Position numbers and translations under genes: made by a program. Of a stretch of 64,000 nucleotides of DNA, positions 7,872 through 15,549 are shown in pieces. The DNA is taken from positions 85,464 through 149,463 of the forward strand of contig NZ_BEWW01000283.1 of the NCBI RefSeq assembly GCF_002933955.1, written 5' to 3'. The notes beneath the pieces were generated by a model. The model saw nothing but the letters and a program-made list of their open reading frames with translations, was not told where the DNA came from and did not search any database. The stretch comes from Prevotella sp. MGM2. GTDB lineage: Bacteria > Bacteroidota > Bacteroidia > Bacteroidales > Bacteroidaceae. How positions within the stretch are numbered: the first letter of the stretch is position 1; each line of letters opens with the position of its first letter.

Positions 7872-8245
7872 TTTTGCCTAAGCAAAATTTGTAACATCTT
7901 GAATATCAGTAGTGCATTTTGATAATTTTGCCTAAGCAAAATGTTCCACGGATATTTTAGGGCGAAAATGGCTTAAAAATAGACTCTCAAACACACTTTT
8001 TTAACCTCGTTTTGCTTAGGCAAAATTTTGTAATACCGCATAAATCAACTCTTTAACAATTCGGTTTTGCTTAGGCAAAATGTTCCACACCCTAAAATTT
8101 TGCTTAAGCAAAATCGCAATATCTTGACAATCAGCACGTTTTAACTTTTGCCTAAGCAAAATCAGAAAATTACCGTTTTGCTTAAGCAAAATTTGTAAGT
8201 CGCTGAAATTCAAGATACTTTTTAGGCGGTTTTGCTTAAGCAAAA
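7872..8245. repeat. Array of eight 16-bp palindromes, parS- or iteron-like
   Basis: Copies of TTTTGCYTARGCAAAA start at 7872, 7926, 8010, 8065, 8098, 8146, 8176 and 8230. Copies 5, 7 and 8 are the perfect palindrome TTTTGCTTAAGCAAAA; copies 1, 2 and 6 read TTTTGCCTAAGCAAAA; copies 3 and 4 are its reverse complement. Start-to-start spacing is 54, 84, 55, 33, 48, 30 and 54 bp. No gene occupies this stretch. The size and symmetry match ParB-type binding sites, and phage B encodes a ParB-like protein at 21217. It could also be a replication or replication-control site. Confidence 0.85.
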
Positions 8246-8330
8246 TTTTGCCTCGCGCCTGCGCGCATAATGCGCCTGCGCGCGTATATATACACACTAT
8301 ATTATATTAAGAGTATATGTATATTGAAAT
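8246..8330. other. Origin-like tract: GC-rich direct repeat next to an AT-rich segment
   Basis: GCGCCTGCGCGC occurs at 8255-8266 and 8272-8283 (17-bp period). It is followed by about 40 bp that is nearly all A and T (8284-8326). Together with the palindrome array, this non-coding stretch of 521 bp (7870-8390) has the layout of an origin with binding sites and an unwinding element. Function is inferred. Confidence 0.35.
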
Positions 8331-8351
8331 AGGGGGTGTGGGGGAAAGAAC

Positions 8352-8381
8352 AAAAAAGAGCGACATCCGAAAATGCCGCCC
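8352..8381 (-). terminator. Terminator of the leftward repressor operon
   Basis: On the minus strand GGGCGGCAT pairs with ATGTCGCTC (two G-T pairs) around a TTTCGG loop and is followed by TTTTTTG. It lies just after the last leftward gene. Confidence 0.7.
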
Positions 8382-8390
8382 TTTCTTTGC

Positions 8391-8645
8391 TTACTGTTCA
8401 AACATCTTGCCGGAGCCTGTCAAGAGCCATTTGGCGTTAACTCCATACTCGGTTATCATTGGCTGGAGCCACGATACTTGAAACCACCCCCTATCCAAGT
8501 CTTTCCGATTTGCGATAAGGTTGCGCCGGTCTATCTCGTATAGTCGGCAATAGGTGTTCACGCCGCGAATACGTTTCATGGCGATTATCGCGTCGAGGGC
8601 GCAATAAAAACGCTCCATGATTTGCTTACTTATCGGAGTATTCAT
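8391..8645 (-). CDS. Small repressor-like protein with partial HTH features
   Basis: The protein is 84 aa. The C-terminus ITEYGVNAKWLLTGSGKMFE has the WLLTG-x-G-x-M signature that ends the DNA-binding domain of many CI-like phage repressors. The N-terminal part is helical (ISKQIMERFYCALDAIIAMK). It overlaps the lipoprotein gene by 4 nt and is last in the leftward immunity operon. A role in DNA binding or in modulating the main repressor is likely but unproven. Confidence 0.6.
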   Translation of the reverse strand: MNTPISKQIMERFYCALDAIIAMKRIRGVNTYCRLYEIDRRNLIANRKDLDRGWFQVSWLQPMITEYGVNAKWLLTGSGKMFEQ

Positions 8646-9049
8646 TGCGGCTCTATTCTCGTTATGGCTGTAAGGTCATCGTTAAGATACCATTTCTCTT
8701 TGTGGAGTACCTTAGCCCCCATTGCATTGTTGGCTCTATAAGTATGCTCGACAAAACGAAAGAGAACGCTATCCGGGTTGCTGCCTAAGCTCTCAAAGTA
8801 GGGTCGTATCTCCATTGTCTTGTTGAAAATTGAATCGGCAGACCATCCCTCAGCTCTCCCCTTTGCTCTAACCTGTTCCATTGCGTATAGCACAATGGTA
8901 TATTCTTGAGGCTTTCCAAGCTCGACACACTCGTAGCTTTCCGGGTCGTTGAAATTTTGCTTAACGTAATCATCAACGGCCTTTTCATAGGATTCTTGGC
9001 AGGCAGTGAGGGCTATCGCCAACACTAATATTGCAATTAGCTTTTTCAT
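8642..9049 (-). CDS. Lipoprotein expressed from the repressor operon
   Basis: The protein is 135 aa. It has a signal peptide with a lipobox (MKKLIAILVLAIALTACQES; Cys17 would be lipidated), then a soluble acidic domain rich in Tyr and aromatic residues. Position in the leftward immunity operon means it is probably made in the lysogen. Phage-encoded lipoproteins of this kind often block superinfection or alter the host envelope; no family is recognised, so that role is inference. Confidence 0.7.
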   Translation of the reverse strand: MKKLIAILVLAIALTACQESYEKAVDDYVKQNFNDPESYECVELGKPQEYTIVLYAMEQVRAKGRAEGWSADSIFNKTMEIRPYFESLGSNPDSVLFRFVEHTYRANNAMGAKVLHKEKWYLNDDLTAITRIEPQ

Positions 9050-9053
9050 AGTC

Positions 9054-9254
9054 CTACTCGTTCAATGCTCTCACAAGCTCAACATCCGCTTTAAGCTGGT
9101 ATAGCTCATCAAGGGGCTGGCCGGTGATTTTTGCAGTTGTTATCGCTTTCTCTATCTCTATCAGTACCCGGAGGCTTTCATCGGGATTTACCCGGTTTAC
9201 GTTGGTGAGGCTTTCCTTGAAAAGCTCAATCACCATTCGGTAATATTTGTTCAT
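9054..9254 (-). CDS. Hypothetical helical protein in the repressor operon
   Basis: The protein is 66 aa, entirely helical and amphipathic (MNKYYRMVIELFKESLTNV, RVLIEIEKAITTAK). It overlaps the repressor gene by 4 nt and is followed by the lipoprotein gene after 4 nt. No family recognised. Cotranscription with the repressor suggests lysogenic expression. Confidence 0.55.
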   Translation of the reverse strand: MNKYYRMVIELFKESLTNVNRVNPDESLRVLIEIEKAITTAKITGQPLDELYQLKADVELVRALNE

Positions 9255-9775
9255 GCCATTACGATATTTAGTTTCTGTTCGATTATTGACAATAGGCGGT
9301 TAACCTGTTGCTGCGCCACGTCAACCTGCGCTTGCGCTCGGTCAACTTGCGCCTGCGCCCTACGGGTTATCTCGTGGGCTTCTTTGGTAAGGCTTGCTTG
9401 GGCTGTCAACGCCTCTATCACCTTGTCAACCTCAAAGCCAAAGTTGCATGGCGGGTTGTTGGTGAAATCATGGCCGGCGAATTGTGGGTTATCTCCCGTT
9501 ATCGGCCCGTGGAAATGTTGACCGCCGCCGTTGTTGTCTTGGCTTATGAGCATAGCCCCCTCGCCTTTCTCCAACCATTCAAGATTGAGGTCGGGGACTA
9601 AACTCTTTAATTTCTCGGTAAAGTTTTTAGGCTCTACTACCTTGCCATTGATGAGCTGGGAAAAGGCAGATTCGTTGTTGTAGCCCAATTTTGTGCCTAA
9701 ATCCTTTTGGCTGGTCGCTATCCCAATGCTTATGAGGTGGCGCACTAAAATTTTGTATCTGTCTATCTTGTTCAT
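9251..9775 (-). CDS. Lysogeny repressor, CI-like HTH protein
   Basis: The protein is 174 aa. Residues about 5-70 form an HTH domain (ATSQKDLGTKLGYNNESAFS) ending in LNLEWLEKGEGAM, the usual end of CI-like N-terminal domains. A glycine/histidine-rich linker follows, then a long coiled coil with the repeated unit AQAQVDRAQAQVD at about 140-155, probably for oligomerisation. There is no LexA-type Ser-Lys peptidase domain, so RecA-stimulated self-cleavage is not expected. It is first in the leftward operon and faces a divergent HTH gene at 9940, the layout of a lysogeny switch. Confidence 0.75.
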   Translation of the reverse strand: MNKIDRYKILVRHLISIGIATSQKDLGTKLGYNNESAFSQLINGKVVEPKNFTEKLKSLVPDLNLEWLEKGEGAMLISQDNNGGGQHFHGPITGDNPQFAGHDFTNNPPCNFGFEVDKVIEALTAQASLTKEAHEITRRAQAQVDRAQAQVDVAQQQVNRLLSIIEQKLNIVMA

Positions 9776-9830
9776 TATCAGCTTGTTTGAGATTTGAGCA
9801 AAAATTTTTCCTAAATTTTTTACCTAAACA

Positions 9831-9862
9831 TTTGGCTGTGTTGGTAAAGTTCTTTATCTTTG
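9831..9862 (+). promoter_or_regulatory. Rightward early promoter of phage B
   Basis: TTTG at 9831-9834 and TATCTTTG at 9855-9862 are 20 nt apart, a good Bacteroidota promoter. The start would be near 9869, giving a leader of about 70 nt before the gene at 9940. A half-site TGTGTT (9837-9842) lies in the spacer. Confidence 0.7.
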
Positions 9863-9887
9863 CACCATAATCAGTTTTGTAGTGTCG

Positions 9888-9920
9888 CAAAGATACAAAA
9901 AATTGTGCTTACGGAACACA
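9888..9920 (-). promoter_or_regulatory. Leftward repressor promoter with 17-bp operator-like palindrome
   Basis: On the minus strand TATCTTTG (9895 to 9888) is the -7 element. Its upstream region is a palindrome, 9904-9920, which reads TGTGTT-CCGTA-AGCACA on that strand. It starts 25 nt upstream of the -7, the same geometry as at 23566 and 54516. This promoter lies on the far side of the rightward one, so the two face each other. Confidence 0.65.
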
Positions 9921-9939
9921 TAACACTATAAGAATTATA

Positions 9940-10164
9940 ATGGAGAACAAGAAAAAAACAAGGTTTCGCCAATTCTATGACGCTCTGCCCCCAAAGGCTG
10001 AGGTAGCCCCAAAAACGGCTTTCGTTAAGAAAATCGCCGCTTTGTGTAAAGTGCATGAGGTTACGGTACGCTGCTGGATAGCCGGCACTCAAAAGCCGGA
10101 TGCACTCAAAACCTCTATTATTTCCAAAGAGTTAGGTATTCCCGAACAAGAATTATTCACATAA
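9940..10164 (+). CDS. Cro-like HTH protein
   Basis: The protein is 74 aa. An HTH lies in the middle (KIAALCKVHEVTVRCWIAGT, with W in the recognition helix), followed by SIISKELGIPEQELF. It is the first gene of the rightward early operon and diverges from the repressor gene, so a Cro-like or early-regulator role is likely. Confidence 0.65.
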   Translation: MENKKKTRFRQFYDALPPKAEVAPKTAFVKKIAALCKVHEVTVRCWIAGTQKPDALKTSIISKELGIPEQELFT

Positions 10165-10178
10165 AAATTGCAACACCG

Positions 10179-10409
10179 ATGACAGGAACACAAATTTACA
10201 ACACCGTCTGGCTCTGCATTTGGCTCTTATGCCTCGCCGGGGCTATCTGGGGAGTATGCGCCGGTAATCCGATGCACTGGCTTTTCGTAGCCGCTTCTCT
10301 CTATTTTTCGGGCTTACTCTTTCTCGACAAAGAGGACGGGGAAAGCCTCAAGGATTTGCTTATTCGCAAAATCAAAGCTCACAAAGCGCATAAGGTAGCA
10401 AAGCAATGA
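10179..10409 (+). CDS. Small membrane protein
   Basis: The protein is 76 aa. Two hydrophobic segments (about 8-28 and 33-49) are joined by a short loop, and a basic C-terminus follows (LLIRKIKAHKAHKVAKQ). No family recognised. It overlaps the next gene by 4 nt in the early operon. Confidence 0.5.
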   Translation: MTGTQIYNTVWLCIWLLCLAGAIWGVCAGNPMHWLFVAASLYFSGLLFLDKEDGESLKDLLIRKIKAHKAHKVAKQ

Positions 10410-10690
10410 CAATCACAATGGAATTGTACGAACTGAAAACGCTATGCGCGAATATGGCGGCTCTTGGTGTTGCGACCTACCAAAAGGAAGCGGCTCCGGC
10501 AAGCGACCTTATTTCTCAACGTGAGGCGTATAGTCAATTCCAAGAGGTGAGGGTTAAACGCTGGGTGGAAAGCGGATTGATAACGCCACAACGTAACGGG
10601 TCCGCAAAAAACTCCAAACGCTACTATTCACGCGCCGAACTGATGGCAATCAATCAAGCCGAAAGGTTAAACACAATAATTCACAGATAG
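10406..10690 (+). CDS. Excisionase-like winged HTH protein
   Basis: The protein is 94 aa. A MerR-like pattern is visible: EVRVKRWVESGLITPQRNG then SKRYYSRAELMAIN. This resembles small Xis/AlpA-type and HTH_17 proteins that bend DNA. In a prophage with a tyrosine integrase it could be the directionality factor, but it lies far from int, so this is tentative. An ATG at 10418 is an alternative start. Confidence 0.5.
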   Translation: MTITMELYELKTLCANMAALGVATYQKEAAPASDLISQREAYSQFQEVRVKRWVESGLITPQRNGSAKNSKRYYSRAELMAINQAERLNTIIHR

Positions 10691-10691
10691 C

Positions 10692-12659
10692 ATGAAAACT
10701 ATTAAGCTAAAATCGCTATCGCTCGTAAACTTTAAGGGAGTGCGAGAGTTTCATGCCGATTTCACCAATGCGGTAACGCTGGTATCTGGCGAGAACGGCA
10801 CGGGCAAGACCACGCTCTATGATGCTTACTTGTGGCTGCTATTCGGAAAGGATAGCGCAGGCCGTGGCGATGGCAACGGGGGCTTTAATGTCAAGACCCT
10901 CGACAAGAACGGAAAACCTATCTATCGTCTGGAACACTCCGTAACAGGTGTGTTTGACGTGGACGGGAGAGAGATTAAACTGCAACGCTGCCTTGTGGAG
11001 AAATGGAACAAGGTAAACGGCACTACCGATGAGGTGATGAAAGATGAAACACAGTTTTTCATTAACGATGTGCGTTGCGGCACCAAAAAGGAGTATCAAG
11101 CCGAAATCTCCGAGATTATCCCCGAAGATGTATTTAGGCTGATAACCAACCCCTACCTATTCCCCCGCCTGTCGGCCGAGGACCAGAAAGAAATGTTGCT
11201 CCAAATGGTAGGCAACATATCCGATGACGAGGTGGCCGCTTTAAGCCCGGAATTTATGGCGTTGCTCGACCATATCAACGGCACGTCCTTAATCAAATAC
11301 GCCCAAGAGGTAGCCGCCAAGAAAAAGAGTTGTAATGACGCACTCACAACCATACCCTCAAACATCGAAACTGCGCAAAAGTTAATGCCCGAAGATGAGG
11401 ACTGGGCCGCGCTGGAAAGTGAGCTTGCCGACAAGAAAAAAAGCCTCGCCGACATTGACGCTCAACTTTCCGATGTGAGCGCAGCGGCCAATGCCGCCAA
11501 CCAGCGCAAGGTAGAACTTATGCGCTTACAGGGAGAAAAGCGTCTGGCGTTAGGCAACCGTCAGAATGAAATCCGTGTGCAAGCCAATTCCGACCGCAAC
11601 AAAGCTATCTCCGACTTAGAGGCAATGGAGAGTGAGCTTGCCACAATGGAGCGCAACATTGCCACAAAGACCCGTGAGCTTGAAACCGTGCAAGGCACTA
11701 TATCCAAGCTCGACAAGGATATTGTAGGCTTACGCGAGGACTTTAAGGCCGTGGCGTTAGAGGTATTCGTTGAGCCGACCAAAGAGAGCCTCGTCTGCCC
11801 CACTTGTGGCGAACCGCTGAAAGGTGATAATCTCGCCAAAACGCTTGATAGAATCCGTGGCAACTTTGAGCAGGACAAAGCCAAACGCCAAAAGGAGATA
11901 CAGGCTCGTGGAATACCAATGCGCAAGTCGCTCGACCAAGCAAAGGCTGATGAAACGCGCCTTACCGGGCAAATCTCAACACTCCAAGACCGGGTGCTGG
12001 AGCTGAAAGGCAAAATCGAATATGCCAAAGCGCATATTCCCGCCGCGCTCAATGTTGAGGAAATAATCGGAACCGACCCTCAATGCGTTGCGCTTGCCAA
12101 CGAAATAGAGGAACTGAACAACCGGATTTACGCCGATGAGAAGCCGGCCGACACAAGCGAACTCCAAGAGGCAAAAGCCATGTTGTCGGAAAGTATCGCC
12201 GAACTCAACCGCCGGCTGGGTAAGCGTGAGGTAATCGCCCGCTGCCGAAAGGAAATCTCCGAGTTAGAGGAAAAGCGGATTGCCAACAATCAAGCCATAG
12301 CCGATTTGGAGTGCTGGGAGGACACTTACACGCGCTTCCTTAAAGCCAAAGATGAAATGCTCTATGAGCGTATCAACGGCCTTTTCAAGTACGTTTCTTT
12401 CTCTTTCCTCAAAGAGCAAAAGAACGGTGGTGAGAAAATCACTTGTGTATGCACGGTGAACGGCACCCCCTATCCCGATGTGAACGCCGCCGGAAAGCTC
12501 AATGCCGGACTTGACATAATCAACGCCTTATGCGTAGCCAAAGGCTTTTCCGCGCCTATCTTTATTGACAACCGCGAAAGTGTCAATGAGGTAATCCCCA
12601 CAATCTCGCAGGTTATCAATCTGCGCGTGAGCTATGACAGAACTCTAACAATTCAATAG
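10692..12659 (+). CDS. SbcC/Rad50-like recombination ATPase
   Basis: The protein is 655 aa. Walker A GENGTGKTT is at 33-41, then about 400 residues of paired coiled coils around a zinc hook CPTCGE near residue 367, then a C-terminal ATPase lobe. The Walker B region reads IFIDNRESVNE, with Asn where most SbcC proteins have Glu. The family tethers DNA ends and directs nuclease action. It is followed by RecT and an MBL-fold protein, a set of recombination partners seen in other phages. An AAA-MBL-RecT exchange module is the likely role. Confidence 0.85.
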   Translation: MKTIKLKSLSLVNFKGVREFHADFTNAVTLVSGENGTGKTTLYDAYLWLLFGKDSAGRGDGNGGFNVKTLDKNGKPIYRLEHSVTGVFDVDGREIKLQRCLVEKWNKVNGTTDEVMKDETQFFINDVRCGTKKEYQAEISEIIPEDVFRLITNPYLFPRLSAEDQKEMLLQMVGNISDDEVAALSPEFMALLDHINGTSLIKYAQEVAAKKKSCNDALTTIPSNIETAQKLMPEDEDWAALESELADKKKSLADIDAQLSDVSAAANAANQRKVELMRLQGEKRLALGNRQNEIRVQANSDRNKAISDLEAMESELATMERNIATKTRELETVQGTISKLDKDIVGLREDFKAVALEVFVEPTKESLVCPTCGEPLKGDNLAKTLDRIRGNFEQDKAKRQKEIQARGIPMRKSLDQAKADETRLTGQISTLQDRVLELKGKIEYAKAHIPAALNVEEIIGTDPQCVALANEIEELNNRIYADEKPADTSELQEAKAMLSESIAELNRRLGKREVIARCRKEISELEEKRIANNQAIADLECWEDTYTRFLKAKDEMLYERINGLFKYVSFSFLKEQKNGGEKITCVCTVNGTPYPDVNAAGKLNAGLDIINALCVAKGFSAPIFIDNRESVNEVIPTISQVINLRVSYDRTLTIQ

Positions 12660-12667
12660 TTACCACA

Positions 12668-13639
12668 ATGACACAGACAAGACAAGCAGCTCCGATGACT
12701 GCACCCGCGCCGGCCCCACAGACGGCACCGGCAAAGAAATCGCCTGTCAATCAACTTAACGAGGTGCTTAACAATGGTGCAATCAAAAAACAATTTGAGA
12801 ACGCCCTCCAGCAGAACGCCTCAACATTTATGGCGGCCGTTCTGGAACTTTTCAGCACGGACGGCAAGCTCCAGCTATGCGACCCTACCCTCGTAGTGAA
12901 AGAAGCCTTAAAAGCGGCCGTTCTGCGCCTGCCTATCAATAAGGCTCTCGGACAGGCTTTCATCATTGCCTACAACAACACTGTTACGCTGCCGGACGGC
13001 TCCAAGCGCAAGCAGTATGAGCCGACTTTCCAGATAGGCTATAAGGGTTTATATCAACTCGCAATGCGCACGGGTCAGTATCGCATTATCAACGCCGATG
13101 TGGTGTATGAGGGCGAACTCAAAAAGAAATCCAAGCTCACGGGCGAAATCGACTTAGACGGAGACCGCAAGAGCGAAACCGTGATAGGCTACTTTGCCTA
13201 TATCGAATTGCTCAACGGCTATCACAAGGCACTCTACATGAGTGTAGAGGAAATAGCCATACACGCCAAACGCTACTCAAAAGCAATTAAGGGCAATCGT
13301 GATGTAACCGTTCAATCGCTTATGGAACTTTCCAAACTCCCCGTGGTAGCTGATAGCGGCTCTCTGGGCTGGCTCGGAAACTTTCACGGCATGGCGATTA
13401 AGACCGTGCTAAGGAATCTACTAAGTAAATATGGCTATCTCTCCGTGGAACTCCAGCAGGCACTTGATAGCGATGACGGGGCCGCAACACAAAGCGTTGT
13501 CAAAGCTCCGACCGCTGACACTGCCGGCGTAGCGACCGCACAAGCGGTTGATGCAACTACGGTGGAGTATGAGGACATTACCCCTGCCCCCGCTGAGGTG
13601 GAGAGTGAGGAAGCCCAAGTAATCGAATGTGGATTTTAA
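12668..13639 (+). CDS. recT: RecT-like single-strand annealing protein
   Basis: The protein is 323 aa. The RecT family core is clear: ALKAAVLRLPINKALGQAF, then FQIGYKGLYQLAMRTGQYR, then YFAYIELLNGYHKALYMS. N- and C-terminal tails (about 1-25 and 270-323) are Ala/Pro-rich and disordered. It anneals single strands in phage recombination. It lies 8 nt after the SbcC-like gene. Confidence 0.88.
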   Translation: MTQTRQAAPMTAPAPAPQTAPAKKSPVNQLNEVLNNGAIKKQFENALQQNASTFMAAVLELFSTDGKLQLCDPTLVVKEALKAAVLRLPINKALGQAFIIAYNNTVTLPDGSKRKQYEPTFQIGYKGLYQLAMRTGQYRIINADVVYEGELKKKSKLTGEIDLDGDRKSETVIGYFAYIELLNGYHKALYMSVEEIAIHAKRYSKAIKGNRDVTVQSLMELSKLPVVADSGSLGWLGNFHGMAIKTVLRNLLSKYGYLSVELQQALDSDDGAATQSVVKAPTADTAGVATAQAVDATTVEYEDITPAPAEVESEEAQVIECGF

Positions 13640-13643
13640 CACT

Positions 13644-14204
13644 ATGGCAATGGAGATTTGGAAAGCAGTTGTAGGCTTCGAGGGATATTATGAAATATCC
13701 TCTCTTGGTAGGCTGAAATCGTATGTGCGTAACTCAAAGGGCGTTATTCGCTCTTTGAAAAATGGCACAAGCGACTATATCCGCATATCGCTTATGGCAA
13801 ATGGAGCTAAGAAAACGGCTCTTTTGCATAGGTTAGTTTATGAGGCTTTTGTCGGCCCGATAGCACCCGGTATGGAAATTCACCATAAGGATGGAAATCG
13901 TCAAAACAACTGCATTTCAAATCTCCAATGTCTTTCAAAGAAAGCCCATCATGTTGAAACAATCCGCAAATCTCCGACTATAACAAAAGGAATAGTGGAG
14001 TACAACACCCTAACAAAGATTAAAGCGGTTGCGCAATACACACTTGATGGTATTTTCGTTGCCAAATATCCCAGTATCAAGGCTGCGGCTCATGCAACCG
14101 GAATATGTGAACGTAACATTGCACAAGTTGCTAATAGAGAGGAATACAAATCGGGTAAAGTGCGGAAACAAGCAGGTGGCTTTAATTGGGAAATAGCAAA
14201 ATGA
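13644..14204 (+). CDS. HNH homing endonuclease (NUMOD4-HNH-NUMOD1 type)
   Basis: The protein is 186 aa from ATG 13644; an earlier in-frame start at 13629 would overlap recT. NUMOD4 is at 1-50 (IWKAVVGFEGYYEISSLGRL), the HNH core at about 68-105 (EIHHKDGNRQNNCISNLQ), and a NUMOD1-like repeat at the C-terminus (YPSIKAAAHATGICERNI). Free-standing HNH enzymes of this type cut a specific site and spread in phage genomes. It splits RecT from the MBL gene and has more AT-rich codons than its neighbours, as expected for an inserted homing gene. Confidence 0.85.
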   Translation: MAMEIWKAVVGFEGYYEISSLGRLKSYVRNSKGVIRSLKNGTSDYIRISLMANGAKKTALLHRLVYEAFVGPIAPGMEIHHKDGNRQNNCISNLQCLSKKAHHVETIRKSPTITKGIVEYNTLTKIKAVAQYTLDGIFVAKYPSIKAAAHATGICERNIAQVANREEYKSGKVRKQAGGFNWEIAK

Positions 14205-14935
14205 GTATGGAACTTAAAGTATTAGGGTCAAGCAGCAGCGGAAATTGCTACATACTTGATAATGGAAAGGAGGCTTTGATAATCGAAGCCGGCATACCAT
14301 TCAGCAAGGTAAAGCAAGCTCTTAACTACAACCTGCGGAAAGTTGTCGGATGCTTGATAAGCCACGCTCACAACGACCACGCCAAATATATTCGCAACAT
14401 GGTTGATAGTGGAATTACGACACTGGCACTGCCGGAGGTGTGGACTGCAAAGCAGGTGGCCGGCTCTCGTGCAATAGCCATACAACCGGGCAAAGGCTAC
14501 AAGCTGGGCCGGTTTAAGGTGTTGCCTTTTCCCGCTTTCCACGATGTTCCTTGTGTGGGCTATCATATCATGCACCCCGAATGTGGCCGTTTGTTGTTCC
14601 TTACAGACAGTTGCGATTGCTTGCAAACATTCCCGAATTTAAGCCACTTGCTGATTGAGTGCAACTATTCCAACTACAAGTTGCTTGAGGCCGTGAATAA
14701 GGGTTACACGCTCAAAAGCCAGATTGAGCGACTGCCTAACTCGCACATGGAGCTTGACACTTGCAAGCGCGTAATTAGTGAGCATGACCTATCTCTCGTT
14801 CAGAATATCGTGCTTTTGCACCTATCCGCGCAGAATAGCGACCGAGAGAATTTCATTAGCGAGATAGAACGATTGACAGGTAAGGTTGTGTATGCCGCAA
14901 ATCCGGGCTTGACCCTTGACATTACCAAGTATTGA
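14201..14935 (+). CDS. Metallo-beta-lactamase-fold phosphodiesterase/nuclease
   Basis: The protein is 244 aa from ATG 14201, which overlaps the HNH stop by 4 nt. SSSSGNCYIL leads the fold, the metal motif SHAHNDH (HxHxDH) is near residue 54, and later metal ligands include FLTDS and LLHLSAQN. It resembles YycJ/WalJ-type DNA-processing enzymes. MBL-fold proteins next to RecT and an SbcC-like ATPase are probably the exonuclease of the recombination module. Confidence 0.8.
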   Translation: MSMELKVLGSSSSGNCYILDNGKEALIIEAGIPFSKVKQALNYNLRKVVGCLISHAHNDHAKYIRNMVDSGITTLALPEVWTAKQVAGSRAIAIQPGKGYKLGRFKVLPFPAFHDVPCVGYHIMHPECGRLLFLTDSCDCLQTFPNLSHLLIECNYSNYKLLEAVNKGYTLKSQIERLPNSHMELDTCKRVISEHDLSLVQNIVLLHLSAQNSDRENFISEIERLTGKVVYAANPGLTLDITKY

Positions 14936-14936
14936 C

Positions 14937-15368
14937 ATGGCAAAGGTTATGGTAGAAAAGATAAGCGGGCGTTTCAATCTCCGACCCCTATACGAGTGGT
15001 TTGCGCAGGTATGCGATGGACTTTACCATATTGAGGTTAAGAAAATCCGCAAGCCGCGCACCAACGACCAAAACGGTTGGCTCTGGGGTTGTATCTATCC
15101 CATGCTTTTAGACGCTCTTTTAGAGGCGGGCTGGGAGTTTACCACGGTGGAGCAGGTGCATGAGTTTTTCAAATCAATAATCGCCAAAGAGAGTGTTGTT
15201 AATCGACATACGGGCGAGATAGTGGAATTTCCAAGCTCGACCGCCACAATGGACACCGTGAAATTCTCAACCTATTGCGAAAAGCTGCGGGAGTACGGAC
15301 GTGAATTTCTCGGTATCGAAATACCTGACCCGGATAAATATTGGCGCACAAATGATACCGGTAGCTGA
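14937..15368 (+). CDS. NinB-like recombination protein
   Basis: The protein is 143 aa from ATG 14937, 1 nt after the MBL stop. The segment KKIRKPRTNDQNGWLWG matches the R-S/T-x-x-Q-N-x-x-x-W pattern of NinB, which binds single-stranded DNA in lambda Red recombination. The C-terminus has conserved-looking aromatic helices (FSTYCEKLREYGREFLGIEI). Function in recombination is inferred from family and position. Confidence 0.65.
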   Translation: MAKVMVEKISGRFNLRPLYEWFAQVCDGLYHIEVKKIRKPRTNDQNGWLWGCIYPMLLDALLEAGWEFTTVEQVHEFFKSIIAKESVVNRHTGEIVEFPSSTATMDTVKFSTYCEKLREYGREFLGIEIPDPDKYWRTNDTGS

Positions 15369-15549
15369 CAACGTAATATCGGAATTGGTAAGACATATTC
15401 CTATGATATTAGACCTCTTGCCACCTAATCCGACAAAGAGCCTTAGAGTGGCAAATGCAATACGAATGACTAAAATTAGCATCAATAAACTCAAACAATT
15501 AGACGATGAGCGAAAACAAAGAACTCAAAATCACAAGCGCGAACTATGA
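15352..15549 (+). CDS. Small conserved Bacteroidales phage protein
   Basis: The protein is 65 aa from ATG 15352. It overlaps the upstream gene by 17 nt and the downstream gene by 44 nt. The pattern VISELVRHIPMILDLLPPNP followed by SLRVANAIRMT is one I recognise from small proteins of Bacteroides phages, with no known function. The overlaps are large, but the pattern supports a real gene. Confidence 0.5.
   Translation: MIPVADNVISELVRHIPMILDLLPPNPTKSLRVANAIRMTKISINKLKQLDDERKQRTQNHKREL

Noticed and set aside
7872..8245. CRISPR array
   Set aside because: Units are palindromic, 16 bp, on both strands, with spacers of unequal length and no cas genes.
8016..8297. 93-aa leftward reading frame across the palindromes
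   Set aside because: Composed of repeat translations (LLKQN), no family, and explained by the repeat array.
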